Below are positions 63,819 to 64,000 of a DNA stretch of 64,000 nt, in pieces. The stretch is from assembly GCA_964616175.1 (NCBI GenBank), contig CAZTUH010000003.1:137613-201612 (forward strand), given 5' to 3'. Within the stretch, counting starts at the first letter, position 1. Every line of letters begins with the position of its first letter. The stretch is from CAZTUH01 sp964616175 (lineage in GTDB: Bacteria > Pseudomonadota > Gammaproteobacteria > Burkholderiales > Burkholderiaceae_B). Position numbers and translations under genes: made by a program. The notes beneath the pieces are model-generated. The model saw only the letters and a program-made list of their open reading frames with translations, had not been told where the DNA came from and made no database searches.

Positions 63819-63846
63819 ATCATAGCACATGTAGCGCTGCAGGTAA
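63819..63846 (-). promoter_or_regulatory. Candidate extended -10 promoter for the nuo operon
   Basis: On the minus strand TGC-TATGAT (63827-63819) is an extended -10, with TTACCT (63846-63841, weak -35) 16 nt upstream. Transcription would begin near 63812, about 38 nt before nuoA. It sits between the porin terminator and nuoA, where a promoter must be if the terminator works. Confidence 0.45.
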
Positions 63847-63860
63847 TAAAAACTATTTCA

Positions 63861-63908
63861 AAAAAAGAGCAACAGAACCTAAGCAAAAAGGTTCTGTTGC
63901 TCTTTTTT
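63861..63908 (-). terminator. Strong intrinsic terminator downstream of the porin gene
   Basis: A perfect 19-bp inverted repeat (63861-63879 and 63890-63908, core GAGCAACAGAACC) with a 10-nt loop. Read on the minus strand it ends in six T (63866-63861), 40 nt past the porin stop at 63948. On the plus strand it also ends in eight T (63903-63910), so it can work in both directions. It is the clearest terminator in the window. Confidence 0.9.
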
Positions 63909-63947
63909 TTACAGGATTGAAAAATTTTTCAGATCTTACTTATTTCT

Positions 63948-64000
63948 CTAGAAATGATGACGAATACCCACTCCAAAAGCTGTGCTGTTAGCCTCATCAA
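63948..64000 (-). CDS. Outer-membrane porin, C-terminal end (partial)
   Basis: Reading the minus strand from the edge to a TAG stop (63950-63948) gives 16 residues ending in AFGVGIRHHF. That matches the C-terminal beta-signal of Gram-negative porins of the Burkholderiales type (GxRHxF with a terminal Phe recognised by BAM). The rest lies beyond the window. The terminator just after the stop supports a real gene end. It is too short for certainty. Confidence 0.7.
   Translation of the reverse strand, partial: DEANSTAFGVGIRHHF

Noticed and set aside
1..64000. CRISPR array, prophage, toxin-antitoxin or defence island
   Set aside because: No repeat-spacer pattern, integrase, phage genes or defence genes were found; RatA is the conserved SRPBCC protein in its housekeeping smpB/ratA/rnfH module, not an accessory toxin system.

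Overview
The window is a gene-dense, strongly AT-rich piece of a bacterial chromosome (about a third G+C or less by eye; not counted). Gene content and order are those of Betaproteobacteria, order Burkholderiales, and look closest to Alcaligenaceae (Bordetella/Achromobacter-like). Pointers are a fused TsaB-RimI protein, a RisA/RisS-like OmpR/EnvZ pair, Coq7 for ubiquinone, an NDUFA9-like epimerase, DUF2818 after nuoN, and a porin end with a terminal Phe. Low G+C, short spacers and no visible transposons, phage genes or CRISPR suggest a reduced, host-associated genome such as the trypanosomatid symbionts 'Candidatus Kinetoplastibacterium'. That placement is inference from memory of gene families; no search was run.

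Layout: 1-4973 (+) tamA (5' end outside the window), tamB, dcd. 5088-6465 (-) thyA-folA. 6721-13420 (+) coq7, then the 2-oxoglutarate dehydrogenase set sucA-sucB-lpd. 13715-16615 trpS (+), bamD (-), rluD (+). 16616-17048 is a sparse spacer holding one possible 42-codon basic ORF. 17049-20692 (-) glnS-minC-minD-minE. 20916-24161 RuvABC resolvasome, with ruvB split from ruvA by an epimerase on the other strand. 24161-29626 (-) purH, and tmk-holB-tatD-ubiH-like. 29683-34286 ygfZ, a VIT-type transporter, ratA-rnfH divergent from smpB, and the SPFH/NfeD pair. 34554-40028 bolA, a parvulin isomerase, ligA, an Fe-S uracil-DNA glycosylase, tsaB-rimI. 40184-42963 (+) ompR-envZ-ahpC. 43080-48663 ispD-ispF (-) divergent from mfd-serB (+). 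48693-63774 (-) the complete nuoA-N complex I operon plus the DUF2818 gene. 63861-64000: a strong terminator and the last codons of a porin on the minus strand.

Together the genes describe an aerobic, respiring cell. 2-Oxoglutarate dehydrogenase makes NADH, complex I oxidises it, and Coq7, the UbiH-like enzyme and RatA serve the quinone pool. The outer membrane still has assembly factors (TamA/B, BamD) and a porin. Cell division (MinCDE), recombination and repair (RuvABC, LigA, UDG, Mfd), nucleotide synthesis (Dcd, ThyA, FolA, PurH, Tmk) and isoprenoid synthesis (IspD/F) are represented. No rRNA or tRNA gene was seen.

I found no convincing new multi-gene system. The items most worth a second look are a perfect 30-bp palindrome inside the start of tsaB-rimI, the unexplained 42-aa basic ORF at 16798-16926, a BamD with an abnormal lipobox, and the operator-like dyad and short tandem repeat upstream of bolA.
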